Below, in pieces: positions 25,705 through 33,189 of a stretch of 47,545 bases of DNA. Origin of the DNA: Schlegelella_A sp038225015 (lineage in GTDB: Bacteria; Pseudomonadota; Gammaproteobacteria; Burkholderiales; Burkholderiaceae_C); contig JBBRFB010000010.1 of NCBI GenBank assembly GCA_038225015.1, positions 1 to 47,545 on the forward strand. Reading direction: 5' to 3'. Position 1 is the first letter of the stretch, and each line of letters begins with the position of its first letter. The position numbers and the translations under genes are program-made. Under the pieces are notes generated by a model. The model saw only the letters and a program-made list of their open reading frames with translations. It ran no database searches and was not told the DNA's origin.

Positions 25705-26642
25705 CGGCACGCCCCCGCAGGGGCAGCCATCGCTGCGAGCACCCGGTCGGTGGTCGGAATCGGCGCCACCGCGCCGTACCCTTCGGTCGACAGCGCCGCG
25801 GCCGTCACGGCATAGCGCGCCGCGGCCTCCAGGTCGTCGCCGGCGACGAGGCGGGCGACGAACGCACCGCCGAAGGTATCGCCGGCTCCGGTGGCATCGA
25901 CCGGCTTGCACGGGTGCGCCGGCAGACGAAGACGCCTGTGCGCATCAGCGACAAGCGCACCGTCAGCGCCCAGCTTCAACGCGACGGTTCCGGCGCCCAG
26001 CCGCAGGCAGTGGTCGACCAGATCGTCTGCTCGCGTCAGGCCGGTGACCGTCGTCAGATCGTCGGCGCTAGGCAGGCAGATGTCGCACTGGCCGATGACG
26101 TCGTTCATGACCGCGCGGGCGCGGTCGATCGACCAGAGCTTGACGCGCAGGTTGGTGTCGAACGAGACCTGGACGCCGGCAGCGCGAGCGAGGTCGATTG
26201 CCGCGTAGCACGCGTCGCAGGCCGATTCGGATATCGCCAGCGAGATGCCGGACAGGTGCAGCACGCTGGCCGCCTGGATGCGCGCTTTCGGCAGTGCACC
26301 GGGCTTCAGCCGGCTCGCCGCCGAGCCCTTGCGGAAGAACGTGAAGTGGTGGCCGGTGTCGTCGTGGGTGACGAAGTAGATCGCGGTGAAGGCTTCCGGG
26401 TCGGTCGCCACACCGTCCTGGTCGACACCTTCGACGCGCCACATCTCGCGCAGCATGCGGCCGTAGACGTCGTCGCCGAGGGCGCTGACGTAGGCCGACC
26501 GTGCGCCTTGCCGCGCCGCCGAGACGGCAAAGTTCGAAGTGTCGCCGCCGAATCCCTGCAGGTAGCTGCGGCCCTCGCCGCCGCCGGTCTGGTTGAACTC
26601 GACCATCGGCTCGCCGAGGGCGACGATGGGACCGTCGTTCAT
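25701..26642 (-). CDS. PfkB-family sugar kinase, 2-keto-3-deoxygluconate kinase-like
   Basis: 313-residue ribokinase-family kinase. The N-terminal IVALGEPMVEFNQ and GFGGDTSN (30-37) fit the KdgK group. FDTNLRVKLW (161-170) matches the FDxNxRxxLW signature typical of 2-keto-3-deoxygluconate kinases. The C-terminal GAGD anion hole with catalytic Asp255 is intact (DATGAGDTFGGAF). The likely reaction is ATP-dependent 6-phosphorylation of a 2-keto-3-deoxy sugar acid. ATG complement 26640-26642 has GGAG seven bases upstream; a TTG five codons earlier is less likely. It is 20 bases after the RraA-like gene, and its stop overlaps the start of the cupin pseudogene. Confidence 0.88.
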   Translation of the reverse strand: MNDGPIVALGEPMVEFNQTGGGEGRSYLQGFGGDTSNFAVSAARQGARSAYVSALGDDVYGRMLREMWRVEGVDQDGVATDPEAFTAIYFVTHDDTGHHFTFFRKGSAASRLKPGALPKARIQAASVLHLSGISLAISESACDACYAAIDLARAAGVQVSFDTNLRVKLWSIDRARAVMNDVIGQCDICLPSADDLTTVTGLTRADDLVDHCLRLGAGTVALKLGADGALVADAHRRLRLPAHPCKPVDATGAGDTFGGAFVARLVAGDDLEAAARYAVTAAALSTEGYGAVAPIPTTDRVLAAMAAPAGACR

Positions 26643-26662
26643 GCGTGCGCTCCGCAACGGTG

Positions 26663-27310
26663 TCAGATACGGCCGTATCGTGCCAGACCCGCGCGGAGCG
26701 ACTTCTCGCCCATGATGAGCTTGGCCTGCTCGGCCTCGCGCAAGTCGATCTCGACCGACATGGCGAGCACTTCGGCGGCATTGGCCTTGGGCACGACGAC
26801 GACGCCGTCGATGTCGGCGACGATGATGTCGCCCGGCTCGACCATGACCCCGCCAACCTCGACCGGGACCTGCGACGCGACCGTGCGGTAGCGTCCGAGC
26901 GTCGTGCCGGGGCTGACCGAGCGCGCGTAAATGGGAAAGTCGTAGTCGCGGCGGATCTCCGGGATGTCGCGAACGCCGCCGTCGAGCACTGCGCCGGCAT
27001 GCCGGTTGGCGACCGCGCCGGCCGTCATCAGGCCGCCCCAGACCGCAACCTCCGATTCGCCTGCGCCGATCGAGATCACGATCACGCTGCCGGCCGGGGC
27101 TTCGTCGATCAGGTCGAGCGCGTGCTGCGGCGGCACGAATTCGTCGGTCGCTTCCTCGCGCACCGTCGCCGCCGGGCCGACCACGCGCTTGTCGTTGATG
27201 CGCGGCTGAATGGCCGAGTCCATGTAGCCACGACGGCCGCAGATCTTGTCGACCGCGTCGGCGACCGAGGCGACCGCGACGTTCGCGAATCCTTTGATGA
27301 TGTCCTTCAT
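26663..27310 (-). CDS. RraA-like protein (possible class II 4-hydroxy-2-oxo acid aldolase)
   Basis: 215-residue member of the RraA/HMG-aldolase fold family, which includes an RNase E regulator and Mg-dependent aldolases cleaving 4-hydroxy-4-methyl-2-oxoglutarate to pyruvate. The active-site strand LDGGVRD (Arg114, Asp115) is present with GVMVEPGDIIVADIDGVVVVP. In the aldolases an Asp lies 21 residues before the Arg (D-X20-R-D); here that position is Gly93 (WGGLM), so the substrate or chemistry may differ. RNase regulation is unlikely given its operon. It sits 20 bases after dctP and 20 before the sugar-acid kinase, which suggests a catabolic step on the imported compound. ATG complement 27308-27310. 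Confidence 0.85.
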   Translation of the reverse strand: MKDIIKGFANVAVASVADAVDKICGRRGYMDSAIQPRINDKRVVGPAATVREEATDEFVPPQHALDLIDEAPAGSVIVISIGAGESEVAVWGGLMTAGAVANRHAGAVLDGGVRDIPEIRRDYDFPIYARSVSPGTTLGRYRTVASQVPVEVGGVMVEPGDIIVADIDGVVVVPKANAAEVLAMSVEIDLREAEQAKLIMGEKSLRAGLARYGRI

Positions 27311-27330
27311 TCGATGCTCCGTTGCGTCGC

Positions 27331-28335
27331 TCAGCGGGTTTCCTTGATCGCCGCGAACAGGCGATCGACCCAATCCTTGCCGACTTCCTTGATCACGAAT
27401 TCGGTCACCGGCGGCTGGGCGAGCTTGCGGAACTCGCCGATCTGCGCCGGGGTGAGTGTCTGCACGGTCATGCCGACCTTGGTCAGGATGTCCTTGGCCG
27501 CGAGGTCCTGATCGGCGGTCATCTTGCGGTGGATGTCGCGCGCGATGCGGGTGGCGTCGAGGACGATCTTCTGCTGTGCCGGGGTCAGGCCCTGGAAGAA
27601 CTTGTCGTTGATCAGGTAGGCGTGAACCGACCAGACGTGCCCGTCCAGCGTCGCGTACTTCTGGTACTGGTACAGGCTCGCCGCGAGGATGTTGGTGACG
27701 CCGTTTTCCTGGCCGTCGACAACCTTGCTCTGCAGCGCCGCCGGCAGGTCGGCCCACGGGATTGCCGAGGCCGACGCGCCGAGCGATTCAACCAGCGACT
27801 TGAAGACCGGGCTCGGCTGGATCCGGATCTTCATGCCCTTCATGTCGGCGGGCGAGACGATGGGGCGCAGGCTGTTGGTGAAGTGACGCACGCCGTTGTC
27901 GGCGAGGGCGAGCATGCGGATGCCGGTCGTCTGCGTCATCAGATTCGCCAGGTCCTGGCCGAACTTGCTGTCGTACACGCGCCAGGCGTGCTCGTGCGAT
28001 TCGTAGAGGTAGGGGATGCCGAGCAGGTTGATTGGCTTGAAGACGCCGGCGATCGCGCCGTCGTGGACCACGCCCATCTCGAGGGTGCCGAGCTTGAGGC
28101 CCTCCATCGTCTCGGCGTCCTTGCCGAATTGGCCCGCCGGGTAGATCTGCACCTTCAGCTCGCCATTCGAATGCTTCTCGACGTACGCCTTGAAAGCGAG
28201 CGCCGCGCGATGCTTCGGCTGGTCGTCTCGGGCCGGCTGGAAGTGGGCGTACTTGATGACCTTCTGCGCCAGCGCAGCGCTCGGCGCGAGGCACAGGCTG
28301 GCCGCGAGAGCGGCGGCGATCGTGAGCAGTTTCAT
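27331..28335 (-). CDS. dctP: TRAP transporter substrate-binding protein
   Basis: 334-residue periplasmic DctP-type receptor that binds a carboxylate ligand and delivers it to the QM permease. The signal peptide is about residues 1-23 (MKLLTIAAALAASLCLAPSAALA). The DctP core KVIKYAHFQPARDDQPKHRAALAF is followed by GQFGKDAETMEGLKLGTLEMG. The conserved ligand Arg is in MKIRIQPSP, and WADLPAALQSKVVDGQEN is the family signature. The ATG complement is at 28333-28335 with AGGAG upstream. It is the third gene of the QMP set. Neighbouring kinase and aldolase-like genes suggest a sugar acid or keto acid ligand; the ligand cannot be read directly. Confidence 0.93.
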   Translation of the reverse strand: MKLLTIAAALAASLCLAPSAALAQKVIKYAHFQPARDDQPKHRAALAFKAYVEKHSNGELKVQIYPAGQFGKDAETMEGLKLGTLEMGVVHDGAIAGVFKPINLLGIPYLYESHEHAWRVYDSKFGQDLANLMTQTTGIRMLALADNGVRHFTNSLRPIVSPADMKGMKIRIQPSPVFKSLVESLGASASAIPWADLPAALQSKVVDGQENGVTNILAASLYQYQKYATLDGHVWSVHAYLINDKFFQGLTPAQQKIVLDATRIARDIHRKMTADQDLAAKDILTKVGMTVQTLTPAQIGEFRKLAQPPVTEFVIKEVGKDWVDRLFAAIKETR

Positions 28336-28355
28336 GGTTTCTCCTGGGGTGTGAG

Positions 28356-28371
28356 AGGCCGCGGGCGGCCT
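28356..28371 (-). promoter_or_regulatory. Intercistronic hairpin between dctM and dctP
   Basis: AGGCCGC (28356-28362) and GCGGCCT (28365-28371) form a perfect inverted repeat in the 56-base gap, readable as a 6-bp stem with a CCCG loop. No T tract follows. It may stabilise the dctP message or cause partial termination, which would help make more binding protein than permease. Confidence 0.45.
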
Positions 28372-28391
28372 GGAAAGAATCGGGCTAGGGG

Positions 28392-29681
28392 TCAACGGGT
28401 GAAGCCGAGCCAGAGCGGCACGGTCGTCGAGATCTGCGGAACCAGCAGGACGCACGCCAGCACGACAAGCTCGGCGAGCACGAACGGGAGGATGGCGCGC
28501 GAGATCGCCTCGAACTTCAGCCGGCTGACCGACGTGATGACGAAGAGCACGCCGCCGACCGGTGGCGTGATCAAGCCGATCGTCAGGTTGAGAACGATCG
28601 TCATCGCGAACTGCAGCGGGTGGATGTGGAACTGGTCGATGAGCGGCGCGAGCACGGGCACCAGGATGATCACCGCCGGCAACGTGTCGATGAAGAAGCC
28701 GCAGACGAGCACGAATGCAGCGATGATGACAAGCACCAGCACCGGGCTGTCGGTCAACGTACCGATCAGCGCGGCGACGCTCTGCGGGATCTGCAGCACC
28801 GTGAGGATCCAGGCGAAGAGCGACGCCATCGCGACGATGAGAAGGGCCGCCGACGTGATGACCATGCTCTGCAGCAGCACGCGCACGATGATTCGGGCAT
28901 CGAGCTGCCGGGTGACGAAGAGGCCGACGAAGAGCGCATAGGCCACCGCCACCGCCGCGGCCTCGGTGGCGGTGAAGATGCCGCCGACGATGCCGCCGAT
29001 GATGATGACCGGCATCAGCAGCGCCGGGACGGCCCTGACGAAGCGTCGTCCGCGTTCGCGCCAAGGAACCGCGGCGCGCGGGGCGCCATAGCCGCGACCC
29101 CTGGCCACGATGGCGTTCGTGACCATCAGGGCCACGCCGAGCAGGATGCCGGGCACGATGCCCGCGGCGAACAGGCCCGCCACCGTGACGTGGCTGTCCG
29201 ACATCGCATAGATCACCATGATGATCGACGGCGGAATGATCGGGCCGATGGTGGCCGTCGCCGCCGAGAGCGCCGCCGAGTAGTTCTTCTCGTAGCCCGA
29301 GCGCCACATCATGCGCATGAGGATCGCGCCCGGCCCCGCGGCGTCGGCGAGCGCCGAGCCGCTGATGCCGGCGAAGACCATGTTGGTCAGCACGTTGACA
29401 TGGCCAAGGCCGCCGCGAATGTGGCCGACCAGCGAGTTGGTGAAGCGCAGGATCGCGGTCGTGATCGCCGATGCAGACATCAGGTCGGCGGCGAGGATAA
29501 AGAAGGGCACCGCCATCAGCGGGAACGAATTGATGCCGTTGAAGAAGCGCTGCGGCACCGAAAGCAGCGACAGGTTGCCCTCGACGACGAGGGCGAGCAA
29601 TCCAGCGCCGCCCATGACGAAGGCGACCGGCACGCCGAGGGCGAGACCGACGACGAAGACGATGAGCAGGGTCAGGCCCAT
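28392..29681 (-). CDS. dctM: TRAP transporter large permease
   Basis: 429-residue DctM-type integral membrane protein with about 12 helices that moves the substrate using a sodium gradient. Characteristic stretches are LGVPVAFVMGGAG near the N-terminus, MAVPFFILAADLM, GGLGHVNVLTNMVFAGISGSALADAAGPG (residues 88-116), and SAATATIGPIIPPSIIMVIYA. The ATG complement 29679-29681 shares one base with the dctQ stop (TGATG), so translation is coupled. The stop at 28392 is followed by a hairpin before dctP. Confidence 0.95.
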   Translation of the reverse strand: MGLTLLIVFVVGLALGVPVAFVMGGAGLLALVVEGNLSLLSVPQRFFNGINSFPLMAVPFFILAADLMSASAITTAILRFTNSLVGHIRGGLGHVNVLTNMVFAGISGSALADAAGPGAILMRMMWRSGYEKNYSAALSAATATIGPIIPPSIIMVIYAMSDSHVTVAGLFAAGIVPGILLGVALMVTNAIVARGRGYGAPRAAVPWRERGRRFVRAVPALLMPVIIIGGIVGGIFTATEAAAVAVAYALFVGLFVTRQLDARIIVRVLLQSMVITSAALLIVAMASLFAWILTVLQIPQSVAALIGTLTDSPVLVLVIIAAFVLVCGFFIDTLPAVIILVPVLAPLIDQFHIHPLQFAMTIVLNLTIGLITPPVGGVLFVITSVSRLKFEAISRAILPFVLAELVVLACVLLVPQISTTVPLWLGFTR

Positions 29682-30238
29682 CAGATCGCGTCCTCGTCGA
29701 TCGGAGGCTCGATGCTGTGCGGCGTCTCGAGGCGCCCGGCAGCGTAGTCGCGCGCGATCAGAAGCAGATGGATGGCCGCGAGCAGGGCACCGATGGGCAC
29801 GGCGAGGTACGGGATGCCCAGCGGGATGTTGAGCACCGGCGTTGCCATGTCCCGGGCGAACCAGGCGAAGCGAAAGCCGAGGACGACCGTCGTTGCGAGG
29901 AACGCGAACAAGGCGAGCAGGACGCCCCGGCGGAGCTGGCGTCGCGGCTGCGCGGCGAGCCGGTCCTGCAGCATCTCGACCGCCACGTGGCGACCCTGAC
30001 GCAGGGCCAGACCGGCGCCGAGGAAAGTGATCCAGACCATCAGGTACTGCGACACCTCCTCCGCCCATATCACGGAGAAATTGAGGACGTAGCGGCAGAA
30101 CACGTTGGCGACGACGAGGCCGACCATCACCGCCCCCATCGTCACGACCACGGCTTCATTGGCGCGCACGAAGGCGAGCTCGGGTCCGTGCAACGGACTG
30201 CTCGGCACGGCGGGGGTCGCGATGTTTGAAGATGCCAT
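29681..30238 (-). CDS. dctQ: TRAP transporter small permease
   Basis: 185-residue DctQ-type protein with four membrane helices that assembles with DctM. After a polar N-terminus of about 28 residues come helices near 30-50, 62-82, 100-122 and 140-162. The family segment FSVIWAEEVSQYLMVWITFLGAGLALRQGRHVAVEML (54-90) is clear. The ATG complement 30236-30238 is the first gene of the operon. The 80 bases upstream contain repeated ATGTCAG elements shared with the divergent GntR gene. Confidence 0.94.
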   Translation of the reverse strand: MASSNIATPAVPSSPLHGPELAFVRANEAVVVTMGAVMVGLVVANVFCRYVLNFSVIWAEEVSQYLMVWITFLGAGLALRQGRHVAVEMLQDRLAAQPRRQLRRGVLLALFAFLATTVVLGFRFAWFARDMATPVLNIPLGIPYLAVPIGALLAAIHLLLIARDYAAGRLETPHSIEPPIDEDAI

Positions 30239-30250
30239 CGGAGATCTGTG

Positions 30251-30318
30251 GGTCAGACGCCTGTTATATGTCAGATGTCAGATGTCAGATCAGAGGGTTT
30301 TCTCGCTATAGTCCAGTC
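30251..30318. promoter_or_regulatory. Operator region with tandem 7-bp repeats and gntR -10 box
   Basis: The divergent gap between dctQ and gntR holds three exact tandem copies of ATGTCAG (30268-30288) followed by a partial ATCAGA, and a related GGTCAGAC at 30251-30258. TATAGT at 30307-30312 is a good -10 for gntR and would put the start site at or beside the ATG at 30319. FCD-type GntR proteins commonly bind repeated or palindromic short sites in their own divergent promoter, so these are the likely operator. Confidence 0.6.
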
Positions 30319-31011
30319 ATGGAAACGGTCGATCTTCCGATCCAGCGGCCGAAATCGCTTACCGGGCTGGCTGAAGAGCGAATCCGCGAGCTCATCGTCT
30401 CGGGCAATTTCGCCTTGGGCGAACAGCTGTCCGAGGCGTCGCTGGCCGCGCAGCTCGGCATCAGCAAGACTCCTGTGCGTGAAGCGCTCCTGCGGCTGCG
30501 CGGCGAGGGACTGATCGACATCCAGCCGCAGCGCGGCACGTTCGTCTTCACGCTGACCGAGACCCAGGTCGACGAAGTCTGCCGTTTCCGCGAGCTGCTC
30601 GAGGTCGCCGCGCTCGCGATGGGCATGCAGGCGAGCCTCGCATCGCTCGTCGAGGCGCTCGACGGCAATGTCGCGCGCATGTCGGCGGCTCACGAGGCAC
30701 GCGACTGGCGAGCCTTGCCGCTACTCGACCAGGAATTCCACGAGATCATCGTCGACCACTGCGGCAATCCCTATCTGCAGCGCGCCTACGAGCTCGTCGG
30801 CACGAAGATCCGCGCCCTGCGCTCGCGACTCCCGGCCCAGAACGATCGCGTCGACCACTGCCAGGAGAACCACGCGGTGATCGCCGGCCTGGTCCGCACG
30901 GGCGACGTCGCCGGCGCCCAGCAGGCGCTGGCGCTGCACGTCCGCGACACGCGCGACTCCTACCTCGAAGCCAGCCGCCATGACGCGCCGCGCCTGGCGC
31001 GCCGTGCCTGA
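30319..31011 (+). CDS. GntR family transcriptional regulator (FCD subfamily)
   Basis: 230-residue regulator. The N-terminal winged helix-turn-helix covers about 14-80 (ERIRELIVSGNFALGEQLSEASLAAQLGISKTPVREAL). The C-terminal FCD effector domain starts near 85 and keeps the metal-site pattern: Asp and His around EFHEIIVDHCGNP, His in QENHAVIAGL and His in ALALHVRDTRD. Ligands of this subfamily are usually carboxylates. The ATG 30319 is preferred over upstream in-frame starts that lie within the repeats and before the -10. No ribosome binding site is visible, so the mRNA may be leaderless. It is divergent from the TRAP operon, which it probably represses in the absence of the substrate. Confidence 0.92.
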   Translation: METVDLPIQRPKSLTGLAEERIRELIVSGNFALGEQLSEASLAAQLGISKTPVREALLRLRGEGLIDIQPQRGTFVFTLTETQVDEVCRFRELLEVAALAMGMQASLASLVEALDGNVARMSAAHEARDWRALPLLDQEFHEIIVDHCGNPYLQRAYELVGTKIRALRSRLPAQNDRVDHCQENHAVIAGLVRTGDVAGAQQALALHVRDTRDSYLEASRHDAPRLARRA

Positions 31012-31174
31012 GGGGCGCTCCGCCTAGCGGCGGCCGAAAACCTGGTCCAGCAGATGACCATCTCGCTGGACGGGTTCGTGGCATAGGCGACGCCGACGTT
31101 CGCGCAGTGGCCGAGGTCGGCAGGCAACAACGGCTGGGCGAGCGGCGGCGACCCGCGAGGCCGGCCCCGCAGGG

Positions 31175-31810
31175 TCAGCTCTTCGGCCAGTGGCGCGCCC
31201 ATACCGCGGCGACGCGCGGGTCGGCCTCGATGCGCTCGAGCAGCGCCGAGAACCCGGGCCGCGAGGCGGCCAGCGCCTTGCGCGCGCCGCTCCATTTCGA
31301 CACCGTCGCGGCGAGCACGTCGAGCCCGCCGATGCGCTCGCCGCTCAGCCAGGGGGTCGCCGGGAACTGGTCGGCGAAGAGCTCCCAGAGCTCGTGCAGC
31401 CGGGCCCGCCCGCGCTGCTGCATCGCTTCCTTCACCGTGGCGTCGGGCTCCGGGTACCAGCGCTCGGGAAAGTCGAGGATGCCGATGCCGGCGTAGCAGT
31501 TGGCGGCGATGTACACGAGGCCGCGGATCTGCTGCGAACGCGGCCCGGCTTCGGCGGCGAGGAGGCCGCTCTGCGGATGGCGCAGGCCGAGGTCGACGAG
31601 GATCGCCGCGCTCTCGCTCAGCATGGTGCCGTCGCCGAGGACGAGGGTCGGGATCTGGGCCAGCGGGTTGATCGACTTCAGCTCCGCGAAGCCCGGCGAA
31701 TCGGCTTTCCACGACGCCGCGTCGACGCGCCGATAGGGCAGGCCGACGATCTCGAGGGCGACCTCGGCCGAGGCCGAGCCCGACCCCTGCGTGCCGTACA
31801 GGGTGATCAT
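31175..31810 (-). CDS. Glutathione S-transferase family protein
   Basis: 211-residue cytosolic GST. The N-terminal thioredoxin-like domain has MITLYGTQGSGSASAEVALEIVGLPY, where the Ser/Gly-rich turn replaces the usual active-site pattern, and the conserved PTLVLGDGTMLSESAAIL (residues 54-71) with the cis-Pro and glutathione-binding Glu-Ser. The helical C-terminal domain follows from about 85. The substrate is unknown. The ATG complement 31808-31810 lies 12 bases after the quinone oxidoreductase stop, so the two are probably one operon handling electrophiles or quinones. Confidence 0.9.
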   Translation of the reverse strand: MITLYGTQGSGSASAEVALEIVGLPYRRVDAASWKADSPGFAELKSINPLAQIPTLVLGDGTMLSESAAILVDLGLRHPQSGLLAAEAGPRSQQIRGLVYIAANCYAGIGILDFPERWYPEPDATVKEAMQQRGRARLHELWELFADQFPATPWLSGERIGGLDVLAATVSKWSGARKALAASRPGFSALLERIEADPRVAAVWARHWPKS

Positions 31811-31822
31811 GACGACGCGGGG

Positions 31823-32815
31823 TCAGGGCAGGAGAATGCCGGAGCCGGTGGTCTTGCGCGCCTCGAGGTCGCGATGCGCCTGCGCGGCGTCGGCGAGCGG
31901 GTAGCGCTGCTCGACGTGGATGCGGACCTTGCCGCTCGTCACCATCGCCATCAGGTCGTCGGCCATCGCCTGCGTCGCTTCGCGGGTCGCGATGTGGGTG
32001 AAGAGCGTCGGCCGGGTCAGGTAGAGCGAGCCCTTTCCTGCGAGCGTCGCCAGAGGCACCGGCGCCACCGCCCCTGAGGCGTTGCCGTAGCTCGCCATCA
32101 GGCCGAACGGCCGCAGGCAATCGAGCGACTTCTCCCAGGTGTCCTTGCCGATCGAGTCGTACACGACCTTGACGCCCTGGCCGCCGGTGATCTCCTTGAC
32201 CCGGGCGGCAAAGTCCTCGGTCCGGTAGTTGATCGTGTGCGCGGCGCCGTTGTCGCGCGCCAGCGCGCATTTCTCCTCGCTGCCCGCCGTGCCGATCAGC
32301 TTGTAGCCGAGCGCCTTCGCCCATTGGCAGGCGATGAGTCCGACGCCCCCTGCGGCAGCGTGGAAGAGAATGAAATCGCCGGCCTGCAGCCCGCCTTGCG
32401 GCAACGTCTTCTTCAGCAGGTACTGCGCCGTCAGGCCCTTGAGCATCATCGCCGCGCCGGTCTCGAACGAGACCTGGTCGGGCAGCCTGACGACGTTCTT
32501 CGCCGGCATGACGCGGGCCAGTGAATAACTCCCGGGCGGGTTGCTGGCATAGGCAGCACGGTCGCCGGCCTTCAGGTGGGTGACGCCTTCGCCGACCGCC
32601 TCGACGACACCGGCGCCTTCCATGCCGAGGGTGAGCGGCATCGGCAGCTTGTAGAGGCCGTCGCGCTGGTAGACGTCGATGAAGTTGATGCCGCATGCCT
32701 CGTGGCGGATGCGGATCTGGCCGGCGCCCGGCTCGCCGACGGGCAGGTCGACGAGCCTCATTTCCTCGGGGCCGCCGTTCTTCTCGATCTGGATGGTCGG
32801 GCTGGTGCTGGTCAT
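31823..32815 (-). CDS. Quinone oxidoreductase (zeta-crystallin-like, NADPH)
   Basis: 330-residue medium-chain dehydrogenase/reductase without the catalytic zinc ligands, of the QorA type, reducing quinones with NADPH. Seen: GINFIDVYQRDGLY near residue 45, GMEGAGVVEAVGEGV, and the nucleotide-binding HAAAGGVGLIACQWAKALG (about 147-165). The N-terminal domain is GroES-like. The ATG complement is 32813-32815 with GAGG upstream. It is followed by the GST gene after 12 bases and is divergent from the DUF2007 gene. Confidence 0.93.
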   Translation of the reverse strand: MTSTSPTIQIEKNGGPEEMRLVDLPVGEPGAGQIRIRHEACGINFIDVYQRDGLYKLPMPLTLGMEGAGVVEAVGEGVTHLKAGDRAAYASNPPGSYSLARVMPAKNVVRLPDQVSFETGAAMMLKGLTAQYLLKKTLPQGGLQAGDFILFHAAAGGVGLIACQWAKALGYKLIGTAGSEEKCALARDNGAAHTINYRTEDFAARVKEITGGQGVKVVYDSIGKDTWEKSLDCLRPFGLMASYGNASGAVAPVPLATLAGKGSLYLTRPTLFTHIATREATQAMADDLMAMVTSGKVRIHVEQRYPLADAAQAHRDLEARKTTGSGILLP

Positions 32816-32864
32816 GTCGTCGTCCTCGCAGTCATCGGGTGCGCTATCGTGCCAGAGTCCGCCG

Positions 32865-33170
32865 ATGAAGCGCCTCATCACCGCCCCCAACCTCGTCCTG
32901 GCGACGCTGTGGGCCGACATGCTCAGCCACGCCGGCGTGCCGGCGACGGTGCAGCGCATGTACGCGAGCAGCATCGCCGGCGAGCTGCCGCCCGACCAGG
33001 CGATGCCCGAGGTCTGGGTCAGCGACGACGGCGACCTCGAGCGGGCGCGCACGCTCCTGCATGCGCTGCGCCACCCGACCCACCGTCACTGGGCCTGCCC
33101 GGGATGCCGGGAAGTGATCGACGGTCCCTTCGAGCAGTGCTGGAACTGCGGCGCGCCGATGCCCGGGTAG
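32865..33170 (+). CDS. DUF2007-type small protein with zinc ribbon
   Basis: 101-residue protein. Residues 1-70 match the pattern of the DUF2007 'putative signal transducing protein' domain: MKRLITAPNLVLATLWADML, then VQRMYASSIAGELPPDQAMPEVWV, and DLERARTLL. The C-terminus has two Cys pairs, CPGC and CWNC, which look like a zinc ribbon. The role is unknown. ATG 32865 fits. It is convergent with the EamA gene, 19 bases away. Confidence 0.85.
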   Translation: MKRLITAPNLVLATLWADMLSHAGVPATVQRMYASSIAGELPPDQAMPEVWVSDDGDLERARTLLHALRHPTHRHWACPGCREVIDGPFEQCWNCGAPMPG

Positions 33171-33189
33171 CACGCCGGCGTCCCGGCCG

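Noticed and set aside
31012..31174. Possible gene remnant on the minus strand (phrases like VGVAYATNPSSEMVI)
   Set aside because: It is part of a longer open shadow frame running under gntR and the oxidoreductase, and no family could be recognised.
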